Assembly (NCBI RefSeq): GCF_013002715.1
Contig: NZ_JABENB010000001.1
Span: 2,356,001 to 2,420,000 of the forward strand
From: Flexivirga aerilata
Lineage (GTDB): Bacteria; Actinomycetota; Actinomycetes; Actinomycetales; Dermatophilaceae
Direction of reading: 5' to 3'
Length of the DNA stretch: 64,000 nt
Positions 55,637 through 64,000 of this stretch are shown piece by piece. The notes under the pieces are model-generated. The model did no database searches. It had not been told where the DNA came from and saw only the letters and a program-made list of their open reading frames with translations. The translations under genes were made by a program, and so were the position numbers. Position 1 is the first letter of the stretch, and the number at the start of each line of letters is the position of its first letter.

Positions 55637-56687
55637 GCGCGACCGACTTGCCGAGATCCACGACCGGGCGGCGCAGGCCGTCGACCCCGACGCCTGGCAC
55701 TACCTCAGCCGTGGTGCCGCCGACGGGCTGAGCGTCAGCGAGGCCGAAGCCGCCTGGGCCCACTGGCGATTGCGACCCCGGGTGCTGCGCGATGTCAGCC
55801 GGGTCGACACGAGTGTCGAACTCTTCGGGTCGTGGGCGACCCCGATCGGGGTCGCACCGACCGCCTTCCACGGCCTGCTGACCGCCGAGGGCGAAGTGGC
55901 CACGGCGGCAGCGGCTCAGCGCGTCGGTGCACCCATGGTGCTGTCGAGCCGGTCCACCCGGCTGATCGAGGACGTCGCGGCGCAGATCGACGGCCCCTGG
56001 TGGTTCCAGGTCTACCTGATGCGCGACCGCAGCATCACCGACCGGCTGATCGAGCGCGCGGCGGCGGCCGGTGCCAGCGCGATGGTGCTCACCGGGGACA
56101 CTCCGTATGTCGGCTACCGAGCGCCGAATCCCGCTGCGGCACGGCCGATCCCGCTGACCGCCGAGCAGAGTCTCGTCAACGTCGCCGACTACCTGCCCGA
56201 CGACGGCAGCGATCCCTGGGAGTCGATCGACCAGCGACCGGACCAGACGCTCGCCGACATCGACCGCATCGCGCGGATCGCCGACCTGCCGGTGATCGTC
56301 AAGGGGGTGCTGCGCGGTGACGACGCCCTCGCCTGCCTGGACGCGGGCGCCGAAGGCGTGTGGGTGAGCAACCACGGCGGCCGCCAGCTCGACCGCGCAC
56401 TGCCGACGGCAGTCGCACTGCCCGAGGTGGTGCGGGCCGTCGGTGGTGCCGCTCCGGTGCTGGCCGACGGTGGGATCCGCAGCGGACTCGACGCGCTGAC
56501 CGCGCTCGCGCTGGGTGCACAGGCGGTCTTCGCCGGGCGGCCGGTCATGTGGGGCCTTGCCGCCGATGGCGTCGACGGGGCGACGGAGGTGCTGGGCGGC
56601 CTCACCGACGAGCTGCGCCACGTGATGGGGCTCGCGGGCGTGAATTCGCTTGCGGCGCTTGAACGTTCGTTGGTGGCGCCGGCGTAG
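55635..56687 (+). CDS. FMN-dependent alpha-hydroxy-acid oxidizing protein
   Basis: 350 residues, the length of the L-lactate/glycolate oxidase family. FMN-site blocks are GVAPTAFHGLLTAEGEVATAAAA, MVLSSRST, PVIVKGVL, SNHGGRQLD (catalytic His, with Arg) and VLADGGIRSGLDALTALALGAQAVFAGRPVMWGL. It oxidises a 2-hydroxy acid; the specific acid is unclear. GTG 55635 is the first start giving the complete family N-terminus; CAGGGT ends 6 nt upstream. The stop is 1 nt from the stop of the convergent nitroreductase. Confidence 0.9.
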   Translation: MRDRLAEIHDRAAQAVDPDAWHYLSRGAADGLSVSEAEAAWAHWRLRPRVLRDVSRVDTSVELFGSWATPIGVAPTAFHGLLTAEGEVATAAAAQRVGAPMVLSSRSTRLIEDVAAQIDGPWWFQVYLMRDRSITDRLIERAAAAGASAMVLTGDTPYVGYRAPNPAAARPIPLTAEQSLVNVADYLPDDGSDPWESIDQRPDQTLADIDRIARIADLPVIVKGVLRGDDALACLDAGAEGVWVSNHGGRQLDRALPTAVALPEVVRAVGGAAPVLADGGIRSGLDALTALALGAQAVFAGRPVMWGLAADGVDGATEVLGGLTDELRHVMGLAGVNSLAALERSLVAPA

Positions 56688-56688
56688 C

Positions 56689-57300
56689 TCAGGTCCAGGG
56701 CGTCCCGAAGCGTCCCGCGTGCACGATCTCGGACAGCGGTCGGCGCCGCCGCTTCCGGGTGCTGCCCGACGGTGCGTCGCTCTCGGCATACCCGAGCGCA
56801 ATGACTCCGACCACCCCTCGATCCTGCGGTATGGCGAGAGCCTCGCGCACCGCGGTGAGCCGTTCGACCGGCACCCCGAAGAACAGCCCGCCCAGCCCCT
56901 CGTCGACCGCGCCGAGCAGCATCAGCATCGCCGCCATGCCGGTGTCGACGTCCCAATACGGTGCCGGCCAATGGGTTTCGGAGCGGTCCGGCCACGGCTT
57001 GTCGGGCTCGGCGTAGCGGTCGAGGTAGGCGCCGCGGTCGGAGCAGCAGACGATCAGCACCGGTGCCGAGCTCACCCCGCGCAGCCAGGCGTCGGGCGCG
57101 CCGCCGTCCGCGCTCGCCGCCCAGAAGGCTGCGCGCTCGCCGCCGCGCAGCACCACGAAATCGAAGCCCTGGCTGAAACCGGCACTCGGCGCGCGCGGCG
57201 CCAGCTCGAGGATCCTGCCCAGGACGTCCGCAGGCAGGTCGCGATCGGCGTCGAAGCGCCGCACCATCCGCCGTCTCGTGATCGCATCCCGCAACTGCAT
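56689..57300 (-). CDS. Nitroreductase-family flavoprotein
   Basis: 203 residues. The N-terminal FMN-binding RRRMVRRFDADRDLPADVLGRILELAPRAPSAGFSQGFDFVVL and the later DVDTGMAAMLMLLGAVDEGLGGLFFGVP are typical of nitroreductases. ATG 57300 starts the family-like MQLRDAITRRRMVR; an in-frame GTG two codons upstream (57306) is possible. Much longer open extensions upstream have no family features. The substrate is unknown; NAD(P)H-dependent reduction is the family reaction. Confidence 0.87.
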   Translation of the reverse strand: MQLRDAITRRRMVRRFDADRDLPADVLGRILELAPRAPSAGFSQGFDFVVLRGGERAAFWAASADGGAPDAWLRGVSSAPVLIVCCSDRGAYLDRYAEPDKPWPDRSETHWPAPYWDVDTGMAAMLMLLGAVDEGLGGLFFGVPVERLTAVREALAIPQDRGVVGVIALGYAESDAPSGSTRKRRRRPLSEIVHAGRFGTPWT

Positions 57301-57444
57301 GCGCACATTCTGCGCAGATAGGATCGCCAGAACATTTTTCGCGGGCAGCCAACCGCGGGACCCGCGACGTCGTCCACCCGGACATGACCACTGTTGCGGG
57401 GACCGGGCCGACTGCCCCGAGGTCCACGGAAAGGTGGCGCGGAA

Positions 57445-57951
57445 GTGGCTTCGGGGGAAGCAACTGTCGAACGCGCCGTCCGAGAGGTGTACGACGCACA
57501 CTTCGGGCGGCTCGTCGGCTGGACGACGACGCTGATCGGAGATCGCGATCTGGCGCATGATGTCGCGACGGAGGCATTCGTGAAGCTGATGACGCATTGG
57601 CCGTCGGTGCAGGATCCGCGTGCGTGGCTCTACACCGCGGCGGCCAACCAGGTGCGCGACCATTGGCGCAAGCGTGGGCGCGAAGCGGCGGCATACGACC
57701 GCTTCGTCGGCGGTCGCCGGGCGGCCGTCGACGTCGCTGCCGCCGGCCTCGACCCGGCCACCCGGCTCACCGTGCGGGACGCGGTCGAGTCGCTGCCCGA
57801 GCGTTACCGGCTCGTCGTGCTGCTGCACTACTACGCCGATCTGTCGGTGGCCCAGGTGGCCGGCCAGATCGGCAAGAGCGAGGGCGCGGTCAAACGCGAC
57901 CTGTTCGACGCCCGCCGCCATCTCGCGGAGTCGCTGGAGACCGCCCGATGA
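57445..57951 (+). CDS. ECF sigma factor (SigE/SigM-like group)
   Basis: 168 residues. Region 2: YDAHFGRLVGWTTTLIGDRDLAHDVATEAFVKLMTHWPSVQDPRAWLYTAAANQVRDHWR. Region 4: AVESLPERYRLVVLLHYYADLSVAQVAGQIGKSEGAVKRDLFDARRHLAESL. GTG 57445 follows GGAAAGG by about 10 nt; the frame further upstream has no sigma features. The stop overlaps the start of a membrane protein by ATGA, the usual layout for an ECF factor and its anti-sigma. Target promoters are unknown. Confidence 0.9.
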   Translation: MASGEATVERAVREVYDAHFGRLVGWTTTLIGDRDLAHDVATEAFVKLMTHWPSVQDPRAWLYTAAANQVRDHWRKRGREAAAYDRFVGGRRAAVDVAAAGLDPATRLTVRDAVESLPERYRLVVLLHYYADLSVAQVAGQIGKSEGAVKRDLFDARRHLAESLETAR

Positions 57952-59426
57952 CCGATCAGCAGCGGCCCGGCGTGTCGCCGGGCCGGCCGAGCGACGAGCC
58001 CGAACCGGCGGCGCACGGCGACTCCGTCGCGCAGTTCTTCGCCCAGCAGCGCGCCGAGGTGCGGCAGGAGCCGGCCGGCGAGGTCACCTGGCAGCGGATC
58101 GTGCGGTCCTCCCGCTCCACCTCGCGCCGGCGCAGCCGGGTGCTCGCCCTCACCAGCGCCGCCGTCGCCGTGCTCGCGCTCTTTGCGATCTGGAGCTGGC
58201 AGCGCGAACCGATGGGCGGCTCCGGCGTGCGCCAGGGACAGGCCATCGCCGGCAACACCGACACGGTGCCCTCCGGTCGCAGCTCCGGTGAGGGGCGCAC
58301 GGTGTCGCCCGCGCAGCAGCCGTTCAAGGTGCCGGAGACCTTCACCACGTGGTCGGTCAGCAACGCCGGCCACGGCACGCTCTACGCGCTCGGGTCGCAG
58401 GGCTGCCGGGGCACGGTCTGTCCGGTGCTGCTGCGGTCCGGCACCAACGGGACCTCCTGGACCGCGGTGCACAACTTCGACAGCACCGACGTGTCCAGCG
58501 CCACCGGCACCGACGTGCAGCAGATCCAGCCCGACCGGGCGGTCACTCAGGTGCGATTCGCTTCTCCCACAACGGGATACGTCTTCGGGGGCGACCTCTG
58601 GGTGACGCGCGACAGTGGGGCGAGCTTCAGCAAGCTGCCGCATCCCGGCAGCACCGTGCTCGACGTCGAGGTCTTCGACCAGCAGGTTGTCGCGCTGAGC
58701 TCGGACAACTGCGCGCAGGGTGTGTGCAACGGCCCGATGTACGTCAGCGTCTTCGCGCCGTCCGCCACGTCGGTGGAGCAGCCGGCCGCGGTCTACAGCC
58801 CCGACACGCCGGTGCGCGGCGGTGAGGTCACGGTGCAGAACGCCCAGGCCTTCGTGCAGCTGTCGGTCGGCGACTCCGCATCGGCCATCCCGCCGATGCG
58901 CCTCACCGGCGGCCGGCTGCAGCCGATGGCACCGCCCGCCGCCTGCAACGGCCGGCAGCTGCAATCGGTGACGCCCGCGACCAACGTCACCGGGCCGGTG
59001 CTGCTCTTTGCCGTGTGCGACCCGCAGGAGTCGGGCAGCGCCACGTCATACACCCTCGTGCGCAGCCGCGACGGCGGTCAGCACTGGGAGAGCGTCTCGG
59101 TCGGCTCGCTGAGCCTGCCGCGCCTCGGACAGGTGTGGCTCGCCGCCGCCGACGACAAGCACCTGGTCGCGTCGGCCGGCGGCCCGCGGGACACCTCCGG
59201 GGTGCCGGCCAACAGCGGCGCGGGCAGCCTGGTGGTCTCCCGCGACGGCGGCAACGGCTGGGCGCCCGCCGACAACACCAGCAAGCAGCCGGTGCCGTCG
59301 AGCGGCTTCGACTGGACCGCCAGCGCCGGCGCCGGCTACTTCTACGCGGTGCCGCGCACCACCAGCTCGTTCTGGGCGACGTCCGACTACGGGACGCGGT
59401 GGCGCCTCGTCAATCCGCCGGCCTGA
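57948..59426 (+). CDS. Membrane-anchored beta-propeller protein, putative anti-sigma/sensor partner
   Basis: 492 residues. A cytoplasmic N-terminus of about 63 residues (with FAQQRAEVRQEPAGEVTWQRIV, then a basic stretch) precedes one membrane segment (about 64-84). The outer 400 residues contain five Asp-box-like turns (SRDGGQHW, SRDGGNGW, TRDSGASF, TSDYGTRW, SGTNGTSW) of a sialidase/photosystem-stability-like propeller and several close Cys pairs. There is no zinc anti-sigma HxxxCxxC motif. The ATGA overlap with the ECF gene makes it the likely regulator of that sigma factor, with the propeller as sensor; this role is inferred. Confidence 0.78.
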   Translation: MTDQQRPGVSPGRPSDEPEPAAHGDSVAQFFAQQRAEVRQEPAGEVTWQRIVRSSRSTSRRRSRVLALTSAAVAVLALFAIWSWQREPMGGSGVRQGQAIAGNTDTVPSGRSSGEGRTVSPAQQPFKVPETFTTWSVSNAGHGTLYALGSQGCRGTVCPVLLRSGTNGTSWTAVHNFDSTDVSSATGTDVQQIQPDRAVTQVRFASPTTGYVFGGDLWVTRDSGASFSKLPHPGSTVLDVEVFDQQVVALSSDNCAQGVCNGPMYVSVFAPSATSVEQPAAVYSPDTPVRGGEVTVQNAQAFVQLSVGDSASAIPPMRLTGGRLQPMAPPAACNGRQLQSVTPATNVTGPVLLFAVCDPQESGSATSYTLVRSRDGGQHWESVSVGSLSLPRLGQVWLAAADDKHLVASAGGPRDTSGVPANSGAGSLVVSRDGGNGWAPADNTSKQPVPSSGFDWTASAGAGYFYAVPRTTSSFWATSDYGTRWRLVNPPA

Positions 59427-59473
59427 CGGGGCGGCGCGGCGGCGCTCCCGGGCAACCCTGGCATGCTTCACCC

Positions 59474-62134
59474 ATGACCGGTTACCCCAGCGACTGGGAG
59501 GCCGATGTCGTGCTGCGTGACGGCTCGGTCGCGCAGATCCGGCCGATCCGGCCCGGGGACGAGCAGGCACTGCAGGAGTTTCACGACCGGCAGTCCGAGG
59601 AGTCCATCTACCTGCGCTTCTTCGCGCCGCTCAAACACCTGTCGGACCGCGACGCCCAGCGCTTCGCCAACGTCGACTACCGCGAACGCGTGGCGCTCGT
59701 CGCCGAGTCGAGCGGCCGGATGATCGGTGTCGCCCGCTACGACCGGCTGGCCGGTCCCGACAGCCCGCGCGCGGAGGTCGCCTTCAACATCGCCGACGAC
59801 TTCCAGGGCCGCGGCGTCGGGTCGGTGCTGCTGGAGCACCTGGCGGCGATCGGCCGGGAGGCCGGCGTTCAGGAGTTCGTGGCGGACGTGCTGCCGCAGA
59901 ACAACAAGATGATGTCGGTCTTCACCGAGGCCGGGTATGCCGTGGACCGGCGCTTCGACGACGGCGTGATCGCGCTGTCGTTCCGCATCGAGTCGACCGA
60001 GCAGTCGCGTGCCGTGCGCGCCGCCCGCGAGCAGCGGGCCGAGGCGGTCAGCATGCACTCGCTGCTCTCGCCGTCGTCGGTGGCGGTCGTCGGGGTGAGC
60101 GAGCGGGCCACCGGCCTCGGCCGCGGGGTCTTCGAGCACCTGCAGGCCGGCGGCTTCACCGGCCGGCTGTATGCCGTGGGCAGCAGCCGGCACGGCGAAC
60201 TCCCGGGCGTCGAGGTCTACCTCAAGGTCACCGACCTGCCCGAGCCGGTCGACCTCGTGGTGATCGCGGTCCCCGCCGAGCGGGTGCTCGAGGTGGTCGC
60301 CGAGTGCGCCGCCCACCGGGTGAAGGCGCTGCTCGTGCTCTCCTCCGGCTTCGCCGAGGCCGGCCCCGAGGGCGAACGCCGGCAGGCCGACCTGGTGCGC
60401 CTCGCCCGCCGGCACGGCATGCGGGTGGCCGGCCCCAACTCCTTCGGCCTGATCAACACCCGCCCCGACGTGCGCCTGAACGCCTCGCTCGCTCCGGAGA
60501 TGCCGCTCGCCGGCCGCTTCGGCCTCTTCGCCCAGAGCGGTGCGCTCGGCATCGCCGTCCTCGACTTCGCCGGGCGGCGCGGGCTCGGCCTCACCGACTT
60601 CGTCTCGACCGGCAACCGCGCCGACGTCTCCGGCAACGACGTCATGCAATGGTGGATCGACGACGACGCCACCCAGGCGGTCGGCCTCTACCTGGAGTCG
60701 ATGGGCAACCCGCGCAAGTTCTCCCGCATCGCCCGCCGCCTCGCGATGGCCAAGCCGGTGATCGTGGTCAAGTCGGGGGTCTCGTCATACGGCGTGCCAC
60801 CCGGGCACCGGGTGCGCCCGACGCTCACCTCGCCGGACGCCTTCTCCTCGATGCTGCGCCAGGCCGGGGTGATCCGGGTGGAGAACCTCCACCAGCTCTT
60901 CGACGTCGCCCAGCTCGTGGTCAACCAGCCGGTCCCCGCAGGGCCGCGGGTCGCGATCGTCGGCAACTCCGACGCCCTCGGCGCGCTCGCTGCCGACGCG
61001 GCGGTCAGCTGGCGCCTGGAGGTCACCCACGGGCCGGTCAACCTGCCGGCCTACACCGACGCCGCGCAGCTGCAGGCCGCCGTCGAGGCGGCGTTCGCCG
61101 ACCCCGACGTCGACAGCGTCATCACCGCGATCATGCAGCCGGGCATCGTCGAGGGCATCGTGCTGGCCAGGGCACTCGCCGAGGTCGCGTCACGCCACGA
61201 AAAGCCTTGCATCACAACGTTTCTCGGCATCAGCGGGATGTCGGAGGAGCTCTCCGCGGAGGCGCCGGACGGCACCCGGCGGTTCGTGCCGTCATACCAA
61301 CTGCCGGAGGACGGTGTGCGCGCACTCGCCGCCGCCACGAGGTATGGCGAGTGGCTCGCGACCGACCGCGGCACCCCGGTGACGCCGGAGGGCGTCGACC
61401 GGGCGAGCGCCGAGCGCCTGATCGACCGGGTGCTCGAAGGCTCACCGGACGGGCGCGCCCTGCGACCGGACGAGGTGCGCGAGTTGCTCGCCGCCTACGG
61501 GATCGCGGTGTGGGCGGAGACCCCGGTGACCACCGTCGACGAGGCGGTGGCGGCCGCCGACGCCATCGGCTACCCGGTGGTGGTGAAGTCGGTGTCGCCG
61601 CTGGTGCGCACCCAGCCGGTGACCGCCCTGCGCGCCGACCTGCGACGCCCGGACGCCGTGCGGGAGGCGTTCACCGCGCTCGACGAGCGCCTTGCGCCGC
61701 TGCACGCCAACCGGCTGGTGGTGCAACGCATGGCGACGCCCGGCATCCCGTGCATCGTCGCCACGGGGGAGGACCCGCTCTTCGGCCCGGTCGTGCGCTT
61801 CAGCCTGGCCGGCGCGCCGACCGAGGTGATGGGCGACATCGCCTACCGCATCCCGCCGCTCACCGAGGTGGACGTGCGGGAGCTGATCAACTCGGCCAAG
61901 GCGGCGCCGCTGCTGCACGGCCGCGGGGGCGGCCTGCCGATCGACCAGGCTGCTCTCGAGGACGTGGTCGCGAGGGCGTCGGTGCTCGCCGAACAGTTGC
62001 CGGAAGTCGCGTCGCTGGAGCTCAACCCGGTCAACACCCACCCGGACGGCCTCGACGTGCTCGGCGCCACGATCGTGGTGGCGCCGCCCGCGTCACGCAC
62101 AGACTCCGGCAGGCGTTCACTCCCGGTCGCCTGA
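59474..62134 (+). CDS. PatA-like protein: GNAT acetyltransferase fused to NDP-forming acyl-CoA synthetase-like domains
   Basis: 886 residues. Residues 1-175 form a GNAT domain (QIRPIRPGDEQALQEFHDRQSEESIYLRFF, FQGRGVGSVLLEHLAAIGREAG). From about 190 come the CoA-binding domain (SVAVVGVSERATGLGRGVFEHL), succinyl-CoA-ligase-like domains (VAGPNSFGLINT, GLFAQSGALGIAVLDFA) and a C-terminal ATP-grasp domain (AAYGIAVWAETPV, ELNPVNTHPDGLDVL). The order is GNAT first, the reverse of E. coli Pat, as recalled for Streptomyces PatA. It probably acetylates lysines of acyl-CoA synthetases and other enzymes, with the large part sensing acyl-CoA. Confidence 0.9.
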   Translation: MTGYPSDWEADVVLRDGSVAQIRPIRPGDEQALQEFHDRQSEESIYLRFFAPLKHLSDRDAQRFANVDYRERVALVAESSGRMIGVARYDRLAGPDSPRAEVAFNIADDFQGRGVGSVLLEHLAAIGREAGVQEFVADVLPQNNKMMSVFTEAGYAVDRRFDDGVIALSFRIESTEQSRAVRAAREQRAEAVSMHSLLSPSSVAVVGVSERATGLGRGVFEHLQAGGFTGRLYAVGSSRHGELPGVEVYLKVTDLPEPVDLVVIAVPAERVLEVVAECAAHRVKALLVLSSGFAEAGPEGERRQADLVRLARRHGMRVAGPNSFGLINTRPDVRLNASLAPEMPLAGRFGLFAQSGALGIAVLDFAGRRGLGLTDFVSTGNRADVSGNDVMQWWIDDDATQAVGLYLESMGNPRKFSRIARRLAMAKPVIVVKSGVSSYGVPPGHRVRPTLTSPDAFSSMLRQAGVIRVENLHQLFDVAQLVVNQPVPAGPRVAIVGNSDALGALAADAAVSWRLEVTHGPVNLPAYTDAAQLQAAVEAAFADPDVDSVITAIMQPGIVEGIVLARALAEVASRHEKPCITTFLGISGMSEELSAEAPDGTRRFVPSYQLPEDGVRALAAATRYGEWLATDRGTPVTPEGVDRASAERLIDRVLEGSPDGRALRPDEVRELLAAYGIAVWAETPVTTVDEAVAAADAIGYPVVVKSVSPLVRTQPVTALRADLRRPDAVREAFTALDERLAPLHANRLVVQRMATPGIPCIVATGEDPLFGPVVRFSLAGAPTEVMGDIAYRIPPLTEVDVRELINSAKAAPLLHGRGGGLPIDQAALEDVVARASVLAEQLPEVASLELNPVNTHPDGLDVLGATIVVAPPASRTDSGRRSLPVA

Positions 62135-62154
62135 CAACTGCGACAATGGTCGTT

Positions 62155-62763
62155 ATGTCATCGACCAGCAAGCAGATCACCGGGTCGGTCCTGCCGGGCC
62201 GGCTCCTCGCCGACATCGAGCAGGCCGGCTATTTCCCGGCGCTCGTCGCCGACGTGGTCGCGTCCGCGGTGGGCGTCGAACCGGTGGACTCACATCTGGT
62301 GCACGCCGAGACCACCATCGACAACGAGACCGTGCGCCGGCACGTGACGGTCCTCGCGCTCACCGCGACCAGGCTGGTCGTCGCCCACGCCGACGACCAC
62401 GCGCCCAGCCCGGAGTCACCGGTCGCGCACCTCGGCTCGGTCGCCACCGCGACCAGCGAGACCGTGCCGCTGTCGTCGGTCCGCGGCGTCATGCTCGCGC
62501 ACGTCGTCGCGCAGCCGGAGGGCTACACCGCCGGCGCGCTCGGCCGCGAGGTCACGATGACCATCTCGTGGGGCGCGGTCTCCCGGGTCGACCTGCTGCC
62601 GGCCACCTGCGGCGACCCCTCGTGCGACGCCGACCACGGCTACGAGGGGTCGATCACCGGCGACGACATCGCGCTCCGGGTGAGCGCCGACGCCGACGGT
62701 GACGCCAATCTGCGTCAGGCGCAGGCGTTCTCGTCGGCACTGTCCGCAGCCATCGGGCGGTGA
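62155..62763 (+). CDS. DUF5998-family protein
   Basis: 202 residues, conserved in actinobacteria upstream of an alkaline-phosphatase-superfamily gene. Conserved stretches are GSVLPGRLLADIEQAGYFPALVADVV, HLVHAETTIDNETVRRHVTVLALTATRLVVAHADDH and CGDPSCDADHGYEGS. The fold looks mixed alpha/beta, without membrane segments. ATG 62155 has GACAAT ending 7 nt upstream; ATG 62146 is the alternative. Coupled to the next gene by GTGA. Function unknown. Confidence 0.85.
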   Translation: MSSTSKQITGSVLPGRLLADIEQAGYFPALVADVVASAVGVEPVDSHLVHAETTIDNETVRRHVTVLALTATRLVVAHADDHAPSPESPVAHLGSVATATSETVPLSSVRGVMLAHVVAQPEGYTAGALGREVTMTISWGAVSRVDLLPATCGDPSCDADHGYEGSITGDDIALRVSADADGDANLRQAQAFSSALSAAIGR

Positions 62764-63917
62764 GTCTCGAGGCGCTCGCCCCGTCATACGACGGGAGGGG
62801 GCTGGGTGGTGTGCTGCCGCGGGTCGCGGCCTCCCTGGGAGCGCTGCCGCTGCCCGAGGACTGGCCGGCAGCCGTCGCGCTGCCGGAGGCCCGGCGTGCG
62901 GTCGTGGTGCTGGCCGACGGCCTGGGCGCCGAGCTGCTGCGCCGGCGGTCGGGACACGCGCCGTTCCTGCGGTCGGTGATCGGCGGTCAGCCCGACCACA
63001 TCCCGGCCACCCTGTCCGCGGGCTTCCCGTCGACCACCGCCACCAGCATGGGCACCTTCGGCACCGGTCTGCCGCCCGGCGAGCACGGCCTCGTCGGCTA
63101 CCAGTTGCGCATCCCCGGCACCGACCGGCTCTTCAACGAACTCGACTGGATCGATGGCCCGGATCCGCTGCAATGGCAACCACATCCGACGATGTTCGAG
63201 CGAGTCGGCGCAGCCGGCGTGCCGGTCACGATGGTCGGACCGGGGAAGTTCGACGGGTCCGGACTGACCCGCGCGGCCCTGCGTGGAGCGCGCTTCGCGG
63301 GCGCCCGCGACCTGCCTGGCGCGGTCGACGCCGCCCTCGCCGCGGTGCGCGACGGCGACCGCGCGCTCGTCTATCTCTACTGGGGGGCGATCGACAGCAC
63401 CGGTCACCAATACGGTTGTGAATCCTGGCAATGGGGCGATGCGGTCGAGGCGTTCGACGGCGAGATGCGGCGCCTCGCGGCCAGCCTGCCGGCCGGGACG
63501 TCGCTGACCGCGACCGCCGATCACGGCATGGTGGATCTGCCCGACTCGGCCAAGATCGACGTCGCCACCGACCCCGAGCTCGGCGCTGGTGTCGAGCTCG
63601 CCGGTGGCGAGATGCGCGCTGCCCACCTCTACTGCCGGCCCGGCGCGGCCGACGACGTGCGGGCCGCGTGGGAGGCGCGCCTCGGCGACGACGCGTGGGT
63701 GATGAGCCGCGAAAAAGCCGTGGCCGCAGGGCTTTTCGGCACCGTGTCCGACGCCGTGCTGCCACGCATCGGGGACGTCGTCGTTGCCATGCACGGGGTG
63801 GTCGGTGCCTACGACTCGCGCGTCATGCGCCCGCGCGTGTCGTCCCTGATCGGGCAGCACGGGTCGCTCACCGACGCCGAGCAACTGGTGCCGATGATCC
63901 ACCTGCCCGCGCAGTAA
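62760..63917 (+). CDS. Alkaline phosphatase superfamily protein (nucleotide pyrophosphatase/phosphodiesterase-like)
   Basis: 385 residues. The metal and nucleophile sites of the superfamily are VVVLADGLGAELL, the Thr nucleophile region GFPSTTATSMGTFGTGLPPGEHGLVGYQL, WGAIDSTGHQYG and TATADHGMVDLP. It should hydrolyse a phosphodiester or pyrophosphate bond. No signal peptide is seen, so it is cytoplasmic. GTG 62760 overlaps the DUF5998 stop as GTGA. The thymidine kinase start lies 11 nt after the stop. Confidence 0.88.
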   Translation: MSLEALAPSYDGRGLGGVLPRVAASLGALPLPEDWPAAVALPEARRAVVVLADGLGAELLRRRSGHAPFLRSVIGGQPDHIPATLSAGFPSTTATSMGTFGTGLPPGEHGLVGYQLRIPGTDRLFNELDWIDGPDPLQWQPHPTMFERVGAAGVPVTMVGPGKFDGSGLTRAALRGARFAGARDLPGAVDAALAAVRDGDRALVYLYWGAIDSTGHQYGCESWQWGDAVEAFDGEMRRLAASLPAGTSLTATADHGMVDLPDSAKIDVATDPELGAGVELAGGEMRAAHLYCRPGAADDVRAAWEARLGDDAWVMSREKAVAAGLFGTVSDAVLPRIGDVVVAMHGVVGAYDSRVMRPRVSSLIGQHGSLTDAEQLVPMIHLPAQ

Positions 63918-63920
63918 GGT
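63915..63920 (+). promoter_or_regulatory. -10 element for leaderless tdk transcript
   Basis: TAAGGT, which includes the TAA stop of the preceding gene, ends 8 nt before GTG 63929. No Shine-Dalgarno sequence is present. Confidence 0.4.
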
Positions 63921-63928
63921 TGCCGCCC

Positions 63929-64000
63929 GTGGCTGAACTCCTCTTCTTCTCCGGCACGATGGACTGCGGCAAGTCGACGCTGGCGCTGCAGATGGAGCAC
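63929..64000 (+). CDS. tdk: Thymidine kinase, N-terminal end (partial)
   Basis: The first 24 codons read VAELLFFSGTMDCGKSTLALQMEH and the gene continues past the window. GTMDCGKST is the Walker A loop of type II thymidine kinases (most have GPMxSGKS/T; the actinobacterial version reads GTMDCGKST). The enzyme salvages thymidine to dTMP. GTG 63929 is consistent with the hexamer at 63915-63920. Confidence 0.85.
   Translation, partial: MAELLFFSGTMDCGKSTLALQMEH

Noticed and set aside
59015..59473. N-terminal extension of the PatA-like gene over the end of the propeller gene
   Set aside because: The extension is an out-of-frame shadow of the propeller gene; ATG 59474 starts a complete GNAT domain.

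Overview
The window is a gene-dense, high-GC (roughly 70% by eye) actinobacterial chromosome segment, all core genome, with no insertion sequence, phage, tRNA, rRNA or CRISPR array that I can see. The actinobacterial signs are a PDWY-type QcrB with a diheme QcrC and a four-subunit aa3 oxidase, class II DAHP synthase, a PASTA kinase of the PknL type, a heterodimeric lycopene cyclase, and DUF3040, DUF7455 and DUF5998 proteins. Micrococcales (Dermacoccaceae or Intrasporangiaceae-like) is my best guess, at low confidence. From memory, much of the left half follows Mycobacterium tuberculosis Rv2200c to Rv2169c.

Layout. 1-11121: terminal respiration (ctaC end, ctaD, ctaF on +; ctaE-qcrC-qcrA-qcrB on -), split by a small block with a lipoprotein hydrolase/PadR pair, a zincin, a SigG-type ECF factor plus its TIGR03086 neighbour, and a ComB-like phosphatase. 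11442-16832: pseudo-receiver, trpD, AsnC-like domain, exonuclease/GIY-YIG protein and a divergent LysE exporter/LysR pair. 16920-24926: small Cys protein, metallopeptidase lipoprotein, then a coupled run SRPBCC / degenerate ArsA-like / DUF5304-like / two ROK kinases / endonuclease-phosphatase, an esterase pair and a PlsC-type acyltransferase. 24970-36782: aroG, pknL, LysM-transglycosylase, Rv2175c-like regulator, a carotenoid cluster (idsA-crtI-crtB facing the lycopene cyclase subunits), metF, a HEPN gene behind an SOS box, DUF3040, DUF456 and DUF7455. 37054-53233: topoisomerase IV parE and parC, separated by an Fe-ADH, a YjbR protein, a purine catabolic operon (permease-OHCU fusion, xdhA, xdhB, xdhC, guaD) and a HhH-GPD/DinB/GNAT trio. 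53398-64000: methyltransferase, 'sunset' lipoprotein, LLM and FMN oxidoreductases, nitroreductase, an ECF sigma factor with a membrane beta-propeller partner, a PatA-like acetyltransferase, DUF5998, a phosphodiesterase and the start of tdk.

Genes inside operons are tightly coupled, mostly by 4-nt ATGA or GTGA overlaps. At least nineteen operon-leading genes have a TANNNT hexamer 6-8 nt before the start codon with no Shine-Dalgarno sequence. This looks like leaderless transcription and I used it to choose starts. The most interesting items are the ECF/propeller signalling pair (57445-59426), the SOS-box HEPN gene (34911-35456), a perfect 21-bp hairpin that both ends the qcr operon and buries the comB start (6608-6668), and a purine permease fused to an OHCU decarboxylase-like domain with an altered catalytic position. 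None of these can be called a new system from sequence alone.
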